DNA from: Polytrichum commune
Taxonomy: Eukaryota; Streptophyta; Polytrichopsida; Polytrichales; Polytrichaceae
Direction: 5' to 3'
Assembly (NCBI GenBank): GCA_950295325.1
Contig: OX485808.1
Coordinates: forward strand, 35,608,527 to 35,672,526
Length of the DNA: 64,000 nt
Shown: positions 58,231-64,000 of the stretch, one piece after another
Position numbering within the stretch: position 1 is the stretch's first letter
Layout of the letters: the number at the start of each line of letters is the position of its first letter
Position numbers and translations under genes: made by a program
Notes under the pieces: model-generated
The model's input: the letters and a program-made list of their open reading frames with translations, nothing else
Told to the model about the DNA's origin: nothing
Databases searched by the model: none

Positions 58231-59361
58231 ATGGCCATCGAGGATATGGACACTTCTGGACCGTCAAGGGAGGATAGTCCTCCCCAGGTTTTTCCGATTG
58301 GCACATCCTCTTCACCGAGTGATGCAAGTATCCGTAGTTTGGTGGTCCAAGCTATTCAGGATTACTGCAATGGGAAATTGATTGATGACTTAAGTCAATT
58401 TCAGCGTGTAGAGCAGCAAGGTGAAATAACCTTCTCGATTGTGAACACGCATTCCAATCGCTTGGAAACATTGGAATGTCAGGTCCAACTCTTGAAGAAG
58501 TATAATGAGGGGGACCGTTCTAAGTCCACCACAGCTGCTAGCAAGCCGGAACGGTTGAAGGATAAGTCCAAAATTACCATTCTGGCTTGGCTCAACCAGA
58601 TGAAAAAGTTCTTGGTTGCACGCCAGATTGCTCCTGAGGAGTGGGTCACAATTGCGTCAACATATCTGGAAACCAATGTGTCACAACATTGGGATATGCT
58701 TGCATTGGAGTTGGCAGCGGATAAGAAAGATCCGCAGCTCTGGGATAACTTCTATGATACATTACTCACTGCTTATGGCAGTGTCAATCAGGAGTTGGTA
58801 GCCCGGAACAAGCTTCGTGTTTTTAAACAGAAAGGTTCTGTTGAGGACTATGCAAATGAGTTTCAGCAGTTGTGCTCACACATTACTAAAAATCCTGTCT
58901 TCCGGGGAGATAAGATTGAGAGATTCATATCAGGGCTCAAGGAGGATATCTGCAAGAAGGTCTTGGTGGATCCTAAGGGCGATGGTGGGCCATGGGAGGA
59001 CATCAGGCGTCTCATGAATTATGCTGTGACAATTGATGCAACGTACACACAAGATGCAAAAGGACGGGACAATGATAAGTCTCATTTTGATGCACCGGTT
59101 GTCAAGACCAATGGCCACACAGGGCCAATTAGAGACAACAAGTCTCGCCGCTCTGCAGGTCGTTCTTCCGCCTTTTACAAGAAGAGTAAGCAGGGTAAAG
59201 GGGAGGCCCCTTCGGCAAGAAGCACTGACAAAAATGATGGTCTTTGTTTTCAATGTCACAAGGAATGACACTTGGCTAGAGATTGTCCTGATGGCAAGAA
59301 GAGTGCTGAGCAGCAACCTGTAAAGAAAGGCAAGAAGCCTTTTCACAAGTCCGACACTTAG
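58231..59361 (+). pseudogene. gag (capsid/nucleocapsid), stop inside the zinc knuckle
   Basis: The likely start is the ATG at 58,231 (MAIEDMDT); the frame is open further upstream but without ATG. Capsid-type retrotransposon gag features include ITILAWLNQMKKFL, HWDMLALEL, LRVFKQKGSVEDYANEF and IERFISGLKEDI. The CCHC zinc knuckle begins CFQCHKE and is interrupted by TGA at 59,266-59,268 where the family has Gly, with HLARDC following in frame; the frame then ends at TAG 59,359-59,361. Protein from this copy would lack a complete nucleocapsid motif unless the stop is read through. Confidence 0.85.
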
Positions 59362-59372
59362 GCAATGGGCTA

Positions 59373-59750
59373 GTGTCAGGACCTGTTCAAGTTTCGGAGG
59401 GTGTTTTTGATTTGCCTAGTGATGCTTTGGAAGTGATTCAGGGCTTAGTCAATAAGCAATTTAAGGTAATCGTGTCTGATATTTTGAATAAAGACATTAT
59501 TTTGCCAACTCCGTTACTCCCACTCAGTGATGTGTTCGATGTGAACTCCAAAGTTTATGGAGCGTTCTCATTGATTATACCATCAGTGGATGATTTGCAA
59601 AGTTTCTTGAGATCTTATTTGCACGGTAAAGAGGGAGCGCCCTATGAGACCGGTGCTTGTTTTATTGTTGACAAACGTAAAGCAAAAAGTCTTAAGAGAA
59701 CTTTACCACGATTTAAATTGGTCCATCAATTTGAATCAAACTCAGTGTAG
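59373..59750 (+). pseudogene. Linker frame between gag and protease, unrecognised domain
   Basis: About 125 codons with no ATG (the first codon listed is GTG), in the -1 frame relative to gag, so it would need frameshifting or is part of a broken gag-pol. Motifs such as LRSYLHGKEGAPYETGACFI and PRFKLVHQF resemble a poorly described segment found before the protease in some Ty3 elements of algae and mosses. The TAG at 59,748-59,750 is followed in the same frame by HVYLDG, so that stop too may be a mutation. Confidence 0.55.
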
Positions 59751-62700
59751 TGGCATGTTTATTTGGATGGCCACGTGTGTTGAATCAGCTCACTATGTCT
59801 TCTCAACTGATGATGAGTTTCTCAGGGCAAGTAGCTCATCAGGATGCATCTGTATTAATGAATAGTGCCGCATCACATTGCTTTGTGAGTTCTGGTTTTG
59901 CTAAGACCTTCGGGTTAAAAGTGAAAAATGGCAGTAACACACTGGTATTAGGCAATGGTGATGAAGTCCAAACGGACGGCAAGATTAAAGTTCATGTTAG
60001 AATACAGCAATATCAAAGCCAAATTATTTGCCTGGTGGCAAAGTTAAGTGAAGGCATTGATTTGATATTGGGCAATGATTGGCTAGTGCAGCACAAGGCA
60101 CACTTGGATTTTCCATCTGAATGTTGCGTGTTGTATAAGGGCCACCATAAAATGACACTGCATGTGAACCCAGTGCAATGTCAGAGTCCAAATCCCCATA
60201 GACTCACCGCTATGCAGTTCAAACGGTCAATTCGGAAGGGAGCAACGTCGTTCCTGGTTCAGTTGACCGCGGTTGGAGACGACGTAGAGGACACAGTGGC
60301 AACATCTTATACCACAGTGTTGGAGGAATATGCTGATGTTTTTCAGCCCATACCTACAGGGTTACCTCCAGAGCGAGAAATGGCCCATACTATTCTTTTA
60401 GAGCCAGATGGCAAGCCGCCATTTAGGCTGATCTATAGGTTGAGTCCTCTCGAGCTGCAGGAGGCCAAGAAACATATCAAGGAGTATTTGGAAAAGGGAT
60501 GGATAGAGCCTAGTTCATCGCCTTATGGGTCTCCCATCTTGTTCGTCAAGAAAAAGGATGGAGCGCTGCGAATGGTGGTGGATTATTGGGCACTTAATAA
60601 GCAAACGATAAAGAATCGTTATCCGTTGCCTCGTATTGATGATCTTTTTGACCAGTTAGCCGGCTCTACAGTATTTTCATCTCTTGATTTGGCACAAGGT
60701 TATCACCAGATTAGGATATCCGAGGAGGATGCTCCTAAAACGGCGTTTAGAACACCGTTTGGTCATTACCAATTCAAAGTATTAAGTTTTGGATTGACCA
60801 ATGCACCAGCAACTTTTCAAGGAGTAATGAATCGTGTTTTTCACAAGTTCATTGGAAAGTTTGTTTTGGTATATCTGGATGACATCTTAATATTTTCAAA
60901 GAACGAGGAGAAACATGTCAGTCATTTGGCACAAGTACTTCAAATTCTATGAGAGAATCAGTTTTATGTAAAGATGTCTAAGTGTCATTTCGGAAAGAGT
61001 GAATTGCATTATTTAGGACATGTTGTTGGCAAGGAGGGCATCAAGGTGGATCCTAAGAAAATTGAGACTGTGGCCAAATGGCATAGACCTCTTGAAGTCG
61101 GATAATTACGATCCTTCTTGGGGCTTTGCAATTACTTCCGCAGATTCATACATGGATATTCCACTCTGGTTGCGCCTTTGACTTCTCTGACGCGAAGCAA
61201 AGTCAAGTACATTTGGACTGACGAGTGTGAACGCGCTTTTGAGAATGTTAAGTATGCTTTAACACATGCACCAGTTCTGACCTTACCCAAGTTAGGGGAG
61301 CCATTTGAGGTCGTTAGTGACGCTTCTTTACTCGGAGCAGGGGCCGTCTTACTTCAGGGAGGTAAGCCCATTATTTTTGAGAGTAAGAAATTTTCTCCCG
61401 CTGAGAGAAATTACACTACTGGTGAACAAGAACTTGCAGCAGTTGTGCACGCCATGCGAACCTGGCGGTGTTACCTAGAGGGTGCAGATTGCACGATCGT
61501 CACAGATCATAACCCTATGGTATATTTAAAAACACAACAGACATTATCAAGGCGTCAAGCTCGGTGGTTGGAGTTCTTGGAGCAAAATTTTGTCTATAGA
61601 TGGGTGTATAGACCAGGAAGGATTAATATGACAGATCCTCTGAGTCGGAATCCACTAGACCCGGGTGACCAGCCAACCTTAATGGCACCGCGGTCTGCTC
61701 CAAGTAATTCGGTCCTTCAAATGGTGGCTGCAGACGCTAGGCGAGGTGATCCTGTTGAGCAAGACAACAATCCGAAGGGGTACCCGGAGTTCGTTAGTGA
61801 TCAGAAGTTATATCAAACTATCATTGCCGGGTATGTTCTTGATCCTTGGTTTTCAAACTCGCATAATCTGAAACATTTTGTTTATGAGAATCACATCTGG
61901 TGGTATGAAAATGCGGTTGTGGTTCCAGATGTGTCATTCCAAGGATCGAATATCAGGTCATTTTTGCTCCGTGAGTATCATGATGCAATGTATAGAGGTC
62001 ATGTAGGGGTAACTAAGACGTATAAGAGGGTGCGAGTAAACTTTTGGTGGCCTGAGATGTAAGGGTCCATCAGAAGCCATATAAAATCTTGTGAGATTTG
62101 CCAAAGGAGTAAGGTCCCTACTCTTAAACCAGCAGGCCTTTTACAACCATTAGAGATTCCTGATAGAAATTGGGAAGTAGTGAGCATGGATTTTATCTCT
62201 GGATTGACTCCATCTGCTAATGGTTATGATGCCATCTTTATGTGCGTGGATAAGTTGTCCAAGATAGCCCACTTTATGCCAACCACCACACACGTTACTA
62301 CTGAAGGTACGGCAAGGTTATTCCGTGATCATGTATATAAGTTGCATGGTCTATCCAGGGTAATCCTAAGCGACAGGGACGCTAGATTCACAAGTAGGTT
62401 TTGGGATGCGTTGCATGGTCTTTTGGGGACAAGGTTGGCCATGTCCACCGCATTCCATCCTCAAACTGATGGGCAAACGGAACGGGTAAACCGTATCCTG
62501 GAAGATGTGTTGCGGCATTATGTCAACCCAGTGCAAGATGATTGGGATGAATTCCTTGCAGTAGTTGAATTTGCATGTAATAGCTCTTGACAAAAGTCTG
62601 TATGGAATACTCCGTTTGTCCTAAACTATGGTCAGCAGCCCCGGACACCAATTAGTGGGAACAGCAAGTGTCAAGTCCCTGCTGCGCAGAATTTTGTCGA

Positions 62701-63310
62701 GCATATGACACATGTGATTGGCGAGGCCAATAAACATCTCATTGCTGCGCAACAACGACAAAAGTTCTATGCTGACAAGAACCGACGAGAGGTCTCGTTC
62801 GAAGTGGACCAGCAAGTGCTAGTAAGTACTGCCAACATTAAGTTGAAGGTCCCAGGAGCTCGAAAGCTTTTACCAAGGTGGATTGGCCCATTTCGGGTGG
62901 TGCAAAGGATAGGGGTGGTAGCATACCGCGTGCAACTGCCAGATACATTTAAGATCCACGATGTCTTTCATGTGTCACTTCTTAGACCTTATGTGGCCGA
63001 TGGCAGGGTACAACCTCCCCCTCCGCCAGTCTTTGAGGAAGATGCATCTTATGAAGTAGAACGCGTGCTTTCACACGAAGATAGAGGGTCTCGTTCTCGC
63101 CCCAAGAAATTCTATCTTATCAAATGGTTCGGATATGCACTTGAGCATAATTCATGGGAGCCCGAATGCAACTTGAGTGTAGAAGTCCTCAAGGAGTACT
63201 GGGATGCGGTAGCAAAGTCGGAAGACAGGCTCACACGCCATGGTGTTAAGCGTGACCGCGAAGCCCCAGCTGCGCAAAAACGTTTGAGGCGGAAGGTATC
63301 TTCGGGGTAG
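59750..63310 (+). pseudogene. pol: protease, reverse transcriptase, RNase H, integrase, chromodomain
   Basis: One frame with interruptions by TGA (60,950), TAA (61,103), TAA (62,060) and TGA (62,588). Protease region: [13 protein letters not shown] at about 59,855, where the family has an Asp-Ser-Gly active site but here Asn-Ser-Ala; ILGNDWL follows. Reverse transcriptase: [25 protein letters not shown] and the active-site YLDD at 60,872-60,883. RNase H: FEVVSDASLLGAGAVL and TDHNPM. Integrase: HVGVTKTYKRV, EICQRSK, first catalytic Asp in MDFISGL (62,189), second in ILSDRDARF, Glu in TERVNRILED. Chromodomain about 63,049-63,190 (YEVERVLSHED, FYLIKWFGY, NSWEPE). The final stop is TAG at 63,308. 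No functional polyprotein can be made from this copy as it stands. Confidence 0.9.
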
Positions 63311-63508
63311 GCGCCTTTTGTTCTTTCAGGCTTGCACAAGATCCTGTAAACGGGGTGTTATTATTAACTTGTTTCACCCTGCCAATTGGCATGGAGCATG
63401 GTACATATATAGATCCCATGGCTCGCTTAAATTAGTGGTGGTCTTGACTATATTTGTTTTGATGCACTACGATTTGGGATCATTCATGAACGCGGACGTT
63501 CATTCCTA
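63311..63508 (+). other. pol 3' untranslated stretch
   Basis: About 200 bp between the pol stop and the polypurine tract; the frame 63,318-63,509 is motif-free. Confidence 0.5.
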
Positions 63509-63520
63509 AGTGGGGAGGTG
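63509..63520 (+). promoter_or_regulatory. Polypurine tract
   Basis: AGTGGGGAGGTG immediately before the 3' LTR, the usual site of plus-strand priming. The purine run is interrupted by single T residues. Confidence 0.75.
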
Positions 63521-63881
63521 TGTAATGTGTATTACATATTTATTGTTTTATATTTATTTACAACCTCTCATTCAACTGGGACTCCTTTACTATAAAACTA
63601 GAGGCGCTACCCTGAGTGCTCTAGCAGTCCTAAAAGTAAAGGGAGTTAACTACTAGTTGATGACTGTGGTTCTACACGTAGTTCTCCCACGTAAGTAGAG
63701 ACCACTATTTAACTGCACTTAGAGATATCCTAAAGGCATGGGGGAGAGCTCGTTAATATATATTTAACTACCACTTAACTACCAGTTGGAGGTGGCCTCA
63801 ACTGCCAGTGGTACTTGTATATAAGCTCTAAGGTTGGGAGGAACATGCCTCTTGAATCTCATAATATTTGAGAACGTTACA
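63521..63881 (+). repeat. 3' LTR
   Basis: 361 bp, identical to the 5' LTR except the sixth base (T for C). Confidence 0.92.
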
Positions 63882-64000
63882 TGAATGGTCCCCCCCCCCC
63901 CCCGCCCTTCTGAATAGAATGGCTAGCATAGGCATTGACCAGCCACCCTATATCCACCTTGAACTGCTGAGATAGAGTGGAGTTTGTTACCTACCCTATA
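63882..64000. other. Right target duplication and flank with C-run
   Basis: TGAAT (63,882-63,886) completes the target duplication. A run of 14 C residues (63,890-63,903) follows. Nothing else is recognised before the window ends. Confidence 0.7.

Larger units (their letters stand above)
57255..63881 (+). mobile_element. Full-length Ty3/gypsy chromovirus retrotransposon (non-autonomous)
   Basis: 6,627 bp: 361-bp LTRs, primer-binding site, gag, protease-like region, reverse transcriptase, RNase H, integrase and a C-terminal chromodomain, then a polypurine tract. The order (integrase last) and chromodomain place it in the Ty3/gypsy chromoviruses. The LTRs differ at one position in 361 (C at 57,260 versus T at 63,526), which points to recent insertion, but the coding part has several stops and at least one frame change. 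It was probably copied in trans by a related active element. Confidence 0.92.

Overview
The window looks like nuclear DNA of a land plant. It has multi-exon genes with short GT-AG introns, a plant-specific S1/SPH self-incompatibility-like gene, a plant-type GT77-like glycosyltransferase relic, an intronless F-box gene, a chromodomain Ty3/gypsy retrotransposon, Mutator and hAT transposase relics and many MITEs. Short introns and simple gene layout would suit a bryophyte or other seed-free plant, but the lineage cannot be fixed from sequence alone. Everything here was read by eye, without database searches.

Layout. 1-2,330: repeated promoter/leader DNA and a MITE. 2,327-4,890: glycosyltransferase pseudogene (one frameshift, two in-frame stops) whose intron is a tandem array of its own exon-2 edge. 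5,070-5,940: inverted repeat with arms of about 420 bp. 6,788-8,690 (-): decayed Mutator-like transposase; beside it at 10,020-10,990 a roughly 103-bp tandem array. 11,612-12,040 (-): SPH gene with a tandem copy of its 5' end at 12,160-12,450. 12,451-29,990: gene-poor DNA with MITEs, an inverted SINE-like dimer, a LINE-like fragment (19.4-19.8 kb), and a hAT plus leucine-rich-repeat fragment (26.6-27.7 kb). 30,306-38,390 (+): 15-exon multi-membrane-span calcineurin-like metallophosphoesterase gene, 1,109 aa. 39,013-43,923: repeats and unassigned DNA. 43,924-50,528 (+): 13-exon CofD/UPF0052 (YvcK-like) gene, 525 aa, whose first intron is a tandem array of its exon-1 edge. 52,012-53,073 (+): F-box gene, 353 aa, followed by a tandem array of its own 3' end. 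57,255-63,881 (+): complete Ty3/gypsy chromovirus with 361-bp LTRs and a TGAAT target duplication.

The genes do not form a pathway; they are independent eukaryotic loci. The main theme is structural. At four loci the edge of the gene (exon 2 acceptor side, exon 1 donor side, 3' end, or 5' end) is itself the unit of a local tandem duplication of about 150-320 bp, and the glycosyltransferase leader is also tandemly repeated. The second oddity is the retrotransposon: its LTRs differ at one base in 361, yet its coding region carries at least six in-frame stops, a frame break and a changed protease active-site residue.
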